Below, in pieces: positions 1 through 5,195 of a DNA stretch of 5,267 nucleotides (its first letter is position 1; each line of letters begins with the position of its first letter). The position numbers were made by a program, and so were the translations under genes. The notes beneath the pieces are model-generated. The model searched no databases, was not told the origin of the DNA, and saw only the letters and a program-made list of their open reading frames with translations. The DNA is taken from positions 1-5,267 of the forward strand of contig CAJVYZ010000237.1 of NCBI GenBank assembly GCA_913009915.1. Direction: 5' to 3'. This stretch comes from an uncultured Gemmatimonadota bacterium. GTDB taxonomy: Bacteria > Gemmatimonadota > Gemmatimonadetes > Gemmatimonadales > GWC2-71-9.

Positions 1-39
1 GTGGGGCGTAGGGGGCAGAGTAATACAGCGCCGTACTAG

Positions 40-83
40 CCAACGTCCAACGCCCAACGCCCAACGCCCCCACGCCCCCACGC
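40..83. repeat. Short tandem repeat upstream of nrdJ (CCAACGC and CCCCACGC units)
   Basis: Four consecutive 7-nt units CCAACG(T/C) occupy 40-67. Two 8-nt units CCCCACGC follow at 68-83. The window's first nine bases, GTGGGGCGT, are nearly complementary to the CCCCACGC part, so a fold-back is possible. No coding potential is apparent. This is a simple-sequence array that may vary in copy number between strains. It is distinct from the GGGGGCAGC family found elsewhere in the window. Confidence 0.75.
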
Positions 84-107
84 GCACATAGCATCTTTGT
101 GATGTGC
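84..107. promoter_or_regulatory. Small inverted repeat in the nrdJ leader, function unknown
   Basis: GCACAT (84-89) and ATGTGC (102-107) form a perfect 6-bp inverted repeat with a 12-nt spacer. An alternative inner stem CATC/GATG with a 5-nt loop is also possible. It could be an operator or an RNA hairpin, or it could be chance. Elsewhere in the leader only an isolated TATATT (204-209) resembles a -10 element, and no well-spaced -35 accompanies it. I see no convincing NrdR box. Confidence 0.25.
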
Positions 108-248
108 AAAGTGCTCCGCGGCGGGGTTGTGCCCTTTCTTGCTCTATTGTGTCCACCGGCCATCACCCCTAGCTTGATTCCCCACGTCACCTCATCACCG
201 ACGTATATTTCACCGACATAGCGCACGGTTTGGTGCGCGCTCTTTTGT

Positions 249-255
249 GGGGGTG
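249..255 (+). promoter_or_regulatory. Weak ribosome binding site favouring the ATG start of nrdJ
   Basis: GGGGGTG matches the Shine-Dalgarno core GGAGGTG at six of seven positions, and the mismatch can wobble-pair. Its GGGGG part ends 5 nt before the ATG at 259. The in-frame GTG codons at 247 and 253 would leave no comparable site correctly spaced upstream, so the ATG is preferred. Confidence 0.5.
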
Positions 256-258
256 CCT

Positions 259-2772
259 ATGGCCACGTCCGGGTCTCGGGAGGCGCTTGAGTTGTCTCCC
301 AATGCCATTACGGTTCTCGAAAAGCGGTACCTGATCAAGGACAACAACGGTCAGCCTACCGAGAAGCCCGAGGACCTTTTTTGGCGTGTCGCCCGGACCA
401 TCGCGGAGCCCGACACCACCTACGGCGCCTCCGAGGGAGCCTCGGAGGAGTTGGCCAACGCGTTCTACGGTCTCATGGCCAAGCGGCTGTTCGTCCCCAA
501 TTCCCCCACCCTGATGAACGCCGGCCGGCCCCTGGGTCAATTGTCGGCCTGTTTCGTCCTCCCGGTCGAGGACACCCTGGCCAACGGCAAGGACGGCATC
601 TACGACACCTTGCGTTCGATGGCCCTGGTCCACCAGTCCGGCGGCGGCACGGGCTTCAGCTTCTCGCGCCTCAGGCCGTCCAATGACATCGTCCGGTCCA
701 CCATGGGGGTGGCCTCGGGCCCGGTATCGTTCATGACCCTGTACGACGCCAGCACCGACGTGGTCAAGCAGGGTGGCACCCGCCGGGGCGCCAACATGGG
801 CATCCTGCGGGTCGATCACCCCGATATCCTGGCGTTCATCGACTGCAAGAACGACATCACCCAGATCACCAATTTCAATCTCTCCGTGGCGGTCACCGAC
901 AGCTTCATGGCCGCCCTGGAGGCCGACGAAGACTACGATCTGATACATCCCAAGACCCAGGAAGTGGTGGGCCGGCTCAACGCCCGCGAGGTATGGCACA
1001 AGGTCATTCACGGCGCCTGGCGGACCGGTGAGCCCGGCGTGTTCTTCATCGACCGGGCCAATCGCTACAATCCCGTGCCCCACCTGGGGTCGTACGAGGC
1101 CACCAACCCCTGCGGCGAGCAGCCCCTGCTGCCGTACGACGTGTGCAACCTCGGCTCCATCAACCTCGGCATGTTCGTCATCGACGGCGCCGTCGATTGG
1201 GACTACCTGCGTACCGTGGTACACCTGTCGACCCACTTCCTCGAGAACGTGATCGACGCCAATAACTTCCCGCTTCCGGAAATCACCAATCTGGCCCGGC
1301 GCATCCGCCGTATCGGCCTCGGGGTCATGGGCTGGGCCGACATGCTCATCAAGCTGGGCATCGCCTACGACTCCGACGAGGCGGTCGAGTTGGGGCGCAA
1401 GGTGCAGGCGTTCGTCGACGAGGAAGCCAAGGTGGAGTCGGAACGGCTCGCCACCACCCGGGGCGTTTTCCCCGAGTGGGAGCGGAGCATCTGGGGTCCG
1501 GACGAGTCCTGCGCCCGCAACGCCGCCGGCGAGCGGATCCGCCCGATGAGAAAACTGCGCAACTGCAACGTCACCACGGTGGCGCCCACCGGTACCATCT
1601 CGATCATCGCCGGATGCAGTTCCGGCATCGAGCCGCTGTTCGCCGTGGCGTTCATGCGCAATCAGGCCGGCGTGCTCATGCCCGACGTGAACGAAGACTT
1701 CGTCGCCATCGCCCAGGCGGAGGACTGGTACTCCGAAGAGTTGATGCAACGCATCGCCGAGGCCGGCAACATCGAATTCGACGAGGTTCCGGAGCACTGG
1801 CGCCGCGTGTTCGTTACCGCCAATCACATCAAGCCCGAGTGGCACATCCGCATGCAGGCCGGCTACCAGGAGAACAACGACAGCGCCATCTCCAAGACCT
1901 GCAACTTTGCCAACGACGCCACCGAGGACTACGTCGAGGAAATCTACCGGTTGGCCTTCGAACTCGGCTGCAAGGGCGTCACCGTCTATCGCGACGGCAG
2001 TCGGGCCATGCAGGTCCTCTCCACTGGAGCCACGGCCCAAAAGGTCCAGGCGCAAGCCACCAGCGAGGGCCACGCCGAGGCCCGTGCCGACCTCGTCATG
2101 CCCGCGGCTGCCGCGGACGACGATACCCTCTCGCCGGCCGACCTGCACGGCGAGCTGGCGGAGATTCGCACCGAGAACGAACGGCTGCGCGCCATGGTGC
2201 ACGAACTGGAGGCCGAGAACCTCCAGCGGCGCCAGAAACGATCGCGGCCCGAACTCCTCAGGGGCACCACCCGACGAGTCGATACTCCCCTGGGTACCCT
2301 CTACGTCACCCTGACGGAAGACGACAAGGGCCAACCGTTCGAAGTCTTCATGAGCCTGGGCAAGGCCGGTGGCGCGCTCATGGCCGACGTCGAAGCCATG
2401 GGTCGCCTCATCAGCCTGGCGCTGCGCTCCGGCATCCCGCTCAAGGAAGTCTACCGGCAGTTGCGGGGCATCAGCTCCGACCGGACCATTGGACTGGGAC
2501 CCAACAAGGTGCTGTCGGTACCGGACGCCGTCGGCATCGCCATCGAGCGTCACATGCTCGACAAGCAGGGCGTTCAGCAAGAGCTGCTCCCCTCCACCCG
2601 GCAGGACGCCGTGGTAGAAGTAACCCAGACCATCAGTACCGGTGCCGAGCAGATCGTTCTCAGCGGTATACAGAATACCCTGGCCGGTGCCTGCCCCGAT
2701 TGCGGGTCGCAACTCGAGTACGCCGAGGGCTGCGTCAAGTGTCACGTGTGTGGTTACTCGGAGTGTGGATGA
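259..2772 (+). CDS. nrdJ: Adenosylcobalamin-dependent (class II) ribonucleotide reductase NrdJ
   Basis: This cytoplasmic enzyme reduces ribonucleotides to deoxyribonucleotides, using adenosylcobalamin to generate the thiyl radical, so it needs no oxygen and no separate radical subunit. The product is 837 residues, within the usual range for the long bacterial form. Visible motifs include Cys98 in LSACFVLPVED, the GGGTGFSFSRLRP stretch, and NPCGEQPLLP with Asn283, the presumed thiyl Cys285 and Glu287. Cys296 in VCNLGSINL is the likely partner of Cys98 in the substrate-reducing disulfide. PTGTIS (443-448) is the phosphate-binding loop. No N-terminal ATP-cone is evident. A short charged coiled-coil-like linker (about 625-667) leads to a TSCPD domain (about 670-770). 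The C-terminal tail has Cys812, 815, 825, 828, 831 and 836, a zinc-ribbon plus redox-thiol pattern typical of NrdJ. ATG 259 is chosen because of the GGGGGTG site; GTG 247 would add four residues. A terminator downstream suggests a single-gene transcript. Confidence 0.97.
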   Translation: MATSGSREALELSPNAITVLEKRYLIKDNNGQPTEKPEDLFWRVARTIAEPDTTYGASEGASEELANAFYGLMAKRLFVPNSPTLMNAGRPLGQLSACFVLPVEDTLANGKDGIYDTLRSMALVHQSGGGTGFSFSRLRPSNDIVRSTMGVASGPVSFMTLYDASTDVVKQGGTRRGANMGILRVDHPDILAFIDCKNDITQITNFNLSVAVTDSFMAALEADEDYDLIHPKTQEVVGRLNAREVWHKVIHGAWRTGEPGVFFIDRANRYNPVPHLGSYEATNPCGEQPLLPYDVCNLGSINLGMFVIDGAVDWDYLRTVVHLSTHFLENVIDANNFPLPEITNLARRIRRIGLGVMGWADMLIKLGIAYDSDEAVELGRKVQAFVDEEAKVESERLATTRGVFPEWERSIWGPDESCARNAAGERIRPMRKLRNCNVTTVAPTGTISIIAGCSSGIEPLFAVAFMRNQAGVLMPDVNEDFVAIAQAEDWYSEELMQRIAEAGNIEFDEVPEHWRRVFVTANHIKPEWHIRMQAGYQENNDSAISKTCNFANDATEDYVEEIYRLAFELGCKGVTVYRDGSRAMQVLSTGATAQKVQAQATSEGHAEARADLVMPAAAADDDTLSPADLHGELAEIRTENERLRAMVHELEAENLQRRQKRSRPELLRGTTRRVDTPLGTLYVTLTEDDKGQPFEVFMSLGKAGGALMADVEAMGRLISLALRSGIPLKEVYRQLRGISSDRTIGLGPNKVLSVPDAVGIAIERHMLDKQGVQQELLPSTRQDAVVEVTQTISTGAEQIVLSGIQNTLAGACPDCGSQLEYAEGCVKCHVCGYSECG

Positions 2773-2776
2773 CGGA

Positions 2777-2821
2777 AGCGGGGGCGGTCGAAAGCGGGGG
2801 CAGCGGGGGCGGCGAGGGCAG
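2777..2821 (+). repeat. G-rich array copy A (GGGGGCAGC family)
   Basis: The array starts five bases after the nrdJ stop codon and consists of imperfect units AGCGGGGGC(A/G)G, ending in GCGAGGGCAG. It has four G-tracts of three or more (2780-2784, 2796-2800, 2805-2809, 2816-2818) and would be transcribed G-rich in the nrdJ 3' untranslated RNA. It directly precedes a double-hairpin core, and the same order is seen, inverted, in the copy at 3982-4077. Confidence 0.85.
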
Positions 2822-2826
2822 TTAGT

Positions 2827-2867
2827 TGTCGCTTTAGCGACAGGGCCGAGCCGCGGCTTTAGCCGCG
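2827..2867 (+). repeat. Double-hairpin repeat core, copy 1 (REP-like)
   Basis: Two perfect 6-bp hairpins with TTTA loops lie in tandem. The first is TGTCGC/GCGACA (2827-2842) and the second is CGCGGC/GCCGCG (2852-2867). They are separated by GGGCCGAGC (2843-2851). The reverse complement of 3982-4022 matches this 41-nt core at 38 positions, with an identical linker. Small palindromic intergenic units like this resemble REP elements, but no RAYT transposase is present in the window. No T-tract follows either hairpin, so neither is the terminator. Confidence 0.85.
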
Positions 2868-2885
2868 AATACGAATACGAATACG
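2868..2885 (+). repeat. Three tandem AATACG hexamers
   Basis: Three exact AATACG units directly abut the second hairpin of copy 1 and are followed by AAGG. The inverted copy at 3982 lacks this extension (it has only GAATG at the equivalent place), so the hexamer expansion is specific to this locus. It probably reflects replication slippage. Confidence 0.8.
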
Positions 2886-2899
2886 AAGGCGACGATGCA

Positions 2900-2936
2900 G
2901 GGGGCATCCAGGTGTGGATGCCCCCTTTTCCTTTTT
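2900..2936 (+). terminator. Rho-independent terminator of nrdJ
   Basis: A perfect 10-bp stem, GGGGGCATCC (2900-2909) with GGATGCCCCC (2916-2925), encloses the 6-nt loop AGGTGT. It is followed by TTTTCCTTTTT (2926-2936). Stem stability and the immediate T-rich tract make this a strong intrinsic terminator. It lies 128 nt after the nrdJ stop, so the G-rich array and double hairpin are included in the nrdJ transcript. It separates nrdJ from the permease gene. Confidence 0.92.
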
Positions 2937-2989
2937 GCCCGGCGGAACCATTGACCGACCGGCGTCGTTAGAGCCAGCGACCCTCACCC

Positions 2990-2995
2990 AAGGTG
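2990..2995 (+). promoter_or_regulatory. Ribosome binding site for the TauE/SafE gene
   Basis: AAGGTG lies 4 nt upstream of the GTG at 3000 and supports that start over the in-frame ATG at 3021. No convincing promoter was recognised between the terminator and this site. An isolated TTGACC at 2951 has no -10 partner at normal spacing. Confidence 0.55.
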
Positions 2996-2999
2996 CCCC

Positions 3000-3851
3000 G
3001 TGTCCCTCGAGTACTGGTTCATGTTCCCGATATCGATCGGCATTGCCACCGTAGCGATGGCGTCGGGAGTAGAGGGCGCCACCTTCTTCACGCCCATCTT
3101 CATCTTGCTGCTCGGTCTCGAGCCCGCGGTGGCGATCGGCACCGGACTGATCACCGAGGTGTTCGGTTTCGGCAGCGGACTGGTCGCCTACTATCGCAAG
3201 CGGCTCATCGACTACCGTCTGGGTGGCGCCTTGTTGATGGTAACCGTTCCCATGGCCCTGGTCGGTACCTGGATCGCCACGATGGTCGATGCCGGGATCC
3301 TGAAGGCAGTGCTCGGTGTCGGGCTGCTCGCGGTCGCCGCCAGCTTCCTGCGAAGCCCGGCAACGGAGACCGTCAAGCGACTCGACGACGATATCGCAGC
3401 CGCATCACGCGAAGGCTCTACCAGGGTCCTGACCACCGCCGAGGGCGAAACCATCCGGTACACCGTGTGCAATCGCGCCGAAGGTTCGGCCATCGCCGGC
3501 ATCGGGGCGTTGTTTCTGGGAATGGTATCGACCGGACTGGGGGAGATGAACGGTTACTTCCTGTTGAAGCGCTGCCGGGTTCCCAGCAAGGTGGCCGTGG
3601 CCACCAGCGTACTGGTCGTGGCGGTGAGTGCGCTGGTGGCCTCGGTGGGGCACGTGGCCGGGTTCCTGACAGAAGGCGGATCCGCGTTGGACACGGTAAT
3701 GAGCCTGGTCATCTTCACCGTCCCGGGCGTGGTCATCGGCGGGCAATTGGGATCGCTGGTGGCGAGTCGCATTTCACAGCATCTCCTCGAGCGATCGTTG
3801 GGGATTCTGTTTCTGGTGGTGGCACTGCTGATGCTGGCACCGGGTCGCTGA
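3000..3851 (+). CDS. TauE/SafE family sulfite exporter-like membrane permease
   Basis: This is a predicted inner-membrane protein of 283 residues, a normal length for the TauE/SafE (former DUF81) family, whose members move small anions such as sulfite or organosulfonates. Hydrophobic segments lie at about 9-22, 30-52, 76-96, 99-117, 164-181, 198-222, 233-255 and 267-280. The family's internal duplication is visible: SGVEGATFFTP plus AVAIGTGL in the first half (about 22-50) is echoed by STGLGEMNGYFLLKR plus KVAVATSVL in the second (about 177-205). A hydrophilic loop of about 45 residues (118-162) separates the halves and is fairly long for the family. The GTG start has an AAGGTG site at 4-nt spacing. 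The substrate cannot be told from sequence, and no sulfur-metabolism gene is adjacent. No canonical terminator follows; a G-rich array begins within a few bases of the stop. Confidence 0.93.
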   Translation: MSLEYWFMFPISIGIATVAMASGVEGATFFTPIFILLLGLEPAVAIGTGLITEVFGFGSGLVAYYRKRLIDYRLGGALLMVTVPMALVGTWIATMVDAGILKAVLGVGLLAVAASFLRSPATETVKRLDDDIAAASREGSTRVLTTAEGETIRYTVCNRAEGSAIAGIGALFLGMVSTGLGEMNGYFLLKRCRVPSKVAVATSVLVVAVSALVASVGHVAGFLTEGGSALDTVMSLVIFTVPGVVIGGQLGSLVASRISQHLLERSLGILFLVVALLMLAPGR

Positions 3852-3854
3852 GTG

Positions 3855-3899
3855 AGGCGGGGGCAGCGAGGGCAGCGGGAGCAGCGAGGGCGGTGGCAG
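3855..3899 (+). repeat. G-rich array copy B (GGGGGCAGC family)
   Basis: The array begins four bases after the permease stop codon. It is built of GGGGGCAGC, GAGGGCAGC, GGGAGCAGC and GAGGGCGG units. A 26-nt stretch at 3861-3886 recurs exactly, in inverted orientation, at 4046-4071. No double-hairpin core adjoins this copy. B and the inverted array at 4039-4077 flank the promoter and start region of the next gene and could pair with each other. Confidence 0.85.
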
Positions 3900-3922
3900 T
3901 GGGGTGGTCTTGGCCAGGTGGG

Positions 3923-3928
3923 TATATT
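3923..3928 (+). promoter_or_regulatory. Possible -10 element for the exported-protein gene
   Basis: TATATT stands out in an otherwise GC-rich stretch, 31 nt before the ATG at 3960. No -35 hexamer matches at 16-18 nt upstream, where the sequence is G-rich. It is a weak promoter candidate only. Its position just after array B fits a separate transcript for the downstream gene. Confidence 0.3.
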
Positions 3929-3947
3929 CCTTCAGACATAACCACTT

Positions 3948-3951
3948 GGAG
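3948..3951 (+). promoter_or_regulatory. Shine-Dalgarno site fixing the start of the exported-protein gene
   Basis: GGAG (within TTGGAGAT) sits 8 nt upstream of the ATG at 3960. This matters because the coding sequence that follows is made largely of a repeat. The site supports translation starting upstream of the repeat rather than at an internal codon such as GTG 4080, which would give a signal sequence without a charged N-region. Confidence 0.65.
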
Positions 3952-3959
3952 ATCACGTA

Positions 3960-4829
3960 ATGCTCGCACACGGAAGGCATTCGCGACTAAAGTCGCGGCT
4001 CGGCCCTGTCGCTGAAGCGACAACCGCCCTGCAGTTACCTGCCCCCGCTGCTCCCGCTGCCCTCGCTGCCCTCGCCGTCGTGGCCCTCGCGTCTCTCACC
4101 CCTTCACCAGCCTCCGCCCAGGTCACGACCAAGATTCTCATAAGAGTCACCTCGCACGATGCCAAGATCATCGGTTCGGGGGTCGGGGGAGCGCGGGTCA
4201 CCATCCGGGATTTCCAAACCGGCGCCATTCTGGCGGAAGGCATCCAAGAAGGGAGTACCGGGAACACCAGCTCCATCATGGTGACCCCGCGGGAGCGTGG
4301 CGCCACGGTCTACGGCACCGACGGTGCCGCCGGGTATCTGGCCACCCTCGAGTTGTCGCAGCCGACCATGATCGAGATCACCGCCGAGGGTCCGTTGGGG
4401 ACCCCTCACGCCATCCAGCGAGCCTCCAAGACCATGCTGGCGGTGCCGGGCCGGGACGTGCTGGGTGAGGGAGTCCTCATCGAACTGATCGGCTTCACCG
4501 TCGAGTTGCGGTCACCCGCCGTGGCCGCCTCGCTGACGGCGGGAACTCCGTTCACGGTGGCGGTGTCGGTGACGATGCTGTGCGGCTGCCCCACCGAGCC
4601 GGGCGGCCTGTGGAACGCAGACGATATCGAAGTGCTGGTGCGGGTGCTCGACGGCGGCAAGGAGGTGGCCTCTCAGCCCCTCTCGTTCGCCGGCACCACC
4701 AGCACCTATGCCGCCGAACTCACCGTGTCACAGACAGGGCGGCTGGAACTGCAGGTGCTGGCCCTGAACGACGACACGGGCAATTTCGGCATGGCCAGCC
4801 GGACAGTGGTAGTGAAGCCCGCGCGGTAG
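3960..4829 (+). CDS. Exported protein of unknown function with a repeat-derived signal peptide
   Basis: The product has 289 residues. The N-terminus looks like a long Sec signal peptide: a basic segment (Arg6, Arg9, Lys11, Arg13), an Ala/Leu-rich core (about 26-46) and a likely cleavage site after ASA (51-53), leaving QVTTKI. The mature part (about 236 residues) appears to be two beta-rich halves. The first (about 55-165) contains GGARVTIRDFQTG and resembles carboxypeptidase-regulatory or transthyretin-like beta-sandwiches. The second (about 166-289) looks Ig-like and carries LCGCPTEPGGLW, with Cys208 and Cys210, a possible metal-binding or disulfide site. No enzyme motif is recognised, and an envelope or periplasmic binding or structural role is only a guess. 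Codons 8-21 are encoded by the inverted double-hairpin repeat and codons 27-37 by a G-rich array copy. The mature part shows no repeat. It starts 108 nt after the permease gene on the same strand. Confidence 0.8.
   Translation: MLAHGRHSRLKSRLGPVAEATTALQLPAPAAPAALAALAVVALASLTPSPASAQVTTKILIRVTSHDAKIIGSGVGGARVTIRDFQTGAILAEGIQEGSTGNTSSIMVTPRERGATVYGTDGAAGYLATLELSQPTMIEITAEGPLGTPHAIQRASKTMLAVPGRDVLGEGVLIELIGFTVELRSPAVAASLTAGTPFTVAVSVTMLCGCPTEPGGLWNADDIEVLVRVLDGGKEVASQPLSFAGTTSTYAAELTVSQTGRLELQVLALNDDTGNFGMASRTVVVKPAR
3982..4022 (-). repeat. Double-hairpin repeat core, copy 2, inside a coding region
   Basis: This is the inverted copy of the core at 2827-2867. On the plus strand CGCGAC/GTCGCG (3982-3997, loop TAAA) is followed by GCTCGGCCC and then TGTCGC/GCGACA (4007-4022, loop TGAA). 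Relative to copy 1 there are three differences: one in a loop and two that together change a G-C pair to an A-T pair in one stem, keeping it perfect. It lies in frame within codons 8-21 of the exported-protein gene. Confidence 0.85.
4039..4077 (-). repeat. G-rich array copy C, inverted and in frame in the signal peptide
   Basis: Read on the minus strand this is the same GGGGGCAGC-family array. On the plus strand it reads as Pro/Ala/Leu codons that form much of the signal peptide core. 4039-4071 (33 nt) is identical to intergenic 4994-5026, and 4046-4071 is the exact inverse of 3861-3886. A 16-nt linker separates it from the double hairpin, giving the same composite order as copy 1. Confidence 0.85.
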
Positions 4830-4841
4830 AGCGGGCTTCAC
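4812..4841 (+). terminator. Hairpin spanning the stop codon of the exported-protein gene
   Basis: A perfect 11-bp inverted repeat, GTGAAGCCCGC (4812-4822) with GCGGGCTTCAC (4831-4841), encloses an 8-nt loop. The TAG stop (4827-4829) sits in the loop. No T-tract follows (the next bases are GGCGGGGG), so it is not a canonical intrinsic terminator. It may protect the mRNA 3' end, act as a T-less terminator, or affect termination of translation. Confidence 0.45.
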
Positions 4842-4900
4842 GGCGGGGGCAGCGGGGACGAAAGCGGGGGCAGCGGGGGCAGCGGGGGCAGCGAGGGCAG
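4842..4900 (+). repeat. G-rich array copy D with G-quadruplex potential
   Basis: The most regular copy: after a degenerate start, three exact GGGGGCAGC units and a GAGGGCAG end it. Four G-tracts at 4866-4870, 4875-4879, 4884-4888 and 4895-4897, with loops of 4, 4 and 6 nt, satisfy the standard quadruplex pattern. It directly follows the stop-codon hairpin. It is complementary to the inverted array at 4994-5040, with about 93 nt between them. Confidence 0.85.
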
Positions 4901-4993
4901 GTAGCAGCCCGCCAGCATTGCGTGAATCTCCTGTAGTCGGTGGCTGCAAGAAGCGACAGGGGACATCCACACCCGGAGGCCCTCCGTTGTCAT

Positions 4994-5040
4994 CTGCCCC
5001 CGCTGCTCCCGCTGCCCTCGCTGCCCCCGCCGCTGTCCGC
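4994..5040 (-). repeat. G-rich array copy E, inverted, intergenic
   Basis: The plus strand reads CTGCCCCCGCTGCTCCC and continues in the same pattern. Its first 33 nt are identical to 4039-4071, which encodes part of a signal peptide. Here it lies in non-coding DNA. The surrounding stretches 4901-4993 and 5041-5115 hold no recognisable gene. AGCGACAGGG at 4952-4961 matches the 3' arm of the repeat hairpin and could be a decayed remnant. Confidence 0.85.
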
Positions 5041-5115
5041 CCCTTGCTCACTGGCCAACAAGACACCAATTTCATGGGCGGGCAGCAATCCCATTCCACC
5101 TGGTTGAGGAAATCC

Positions 5116-5137
5116 ATGGCAGATCAGTCTGAAGGAC
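5116..5137 (+). CDS. 5' end of a truncated gene at the edge of real sequence
   Basis: An ATG at 5116 follows GAGGA (5106-5110) with 5-nt spacing, a good Shine-Dalgarno arrangement. About seven genuine codons are visible (MADQSEG) before the sequence becomes adapter at 5138. The open frame continues through the adapter as GRASCRERV, which is artefactual. The product cannot be identified. The call rests only on the start context, so chance remains possible. Confidence 0.4.
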
Positions 5138-5195
5138 AGATCGGAAGAGCGTCGTGTAGGGAAAGAGTGTAGATCTCGGTGGTCGCCGTATCATT
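5138..5195. other. Illumina TruSeq adapter contamination (not genomic)
   Basis: The segment begins AGATCGGAAGAGCGTCGTGT and runs 58 nt to GTCGCCGTATCATT. From memory this is the complete reverse complement of the TruSeq universal adapter. It is an unremoved adapter read-through at a contig end. Its translations (GRASCRERV forward, and RRPPRSTLFPYTTLFRS in reverse) are artefact peptides of the kind that turn up in protein databases. Confidence 0.98.

Noticed and set aside
1..258. Cobalamin riboswitch upstream of nrdJ
   Set aside because: Expected for some B12-dependent enzymes, but I find no B12-box-like GCCACTG sequence or multi-stem architecture, and much of the leader is simple repeat.
1476..2825. 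A 449-codon plus-strand frame overlapping nrdJ
   Set aside because: It is Arg/Gly/Pro-rich out-of-frame translation of GC-rich coding DNA with no domain, and nrdJ motifs run continuously in the other frame.
187..2907. A 906-codon open frame on the minus strand covering all of nrdJ
   Set aside because: It is the antisense shadow of a clearly identified enzyme gene in high-GC DNA. The product is low-complexity, has no recognisable domain, and starts in the downstream repeat and terminator region.
3960..4000. Twin-arginine signal in the exported protein
   Set aside because: Basic residues occur as RHSRLKSR, with no adjacent arginine pair in an SRRxFLK-like context. A Sec-type signal fits better.
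2993..4015. A 340-codon plus-strand frame overlapping the permease gene
   Set aside because: The competing frame encodes clear TauE/SafE membrane segments and has a ribosome binding site. This one is Arg/Gly-rich and featureless.
2777..5040. CRISPR array
   Set aside because: The repeats are short G-rich units without uniform unique spacers, occur in both orientations, and have no cas genes nearby.
4728..5117. A 129-codon minus-strand frame across the repeat-rich intergenic region
   Set aside because: Much of it translates the two G-rich arrays into Ala/Gly/Pro-rich sequence, and part lies antisense to the exported-protein gene. No ribosome binding site or domain was seen.
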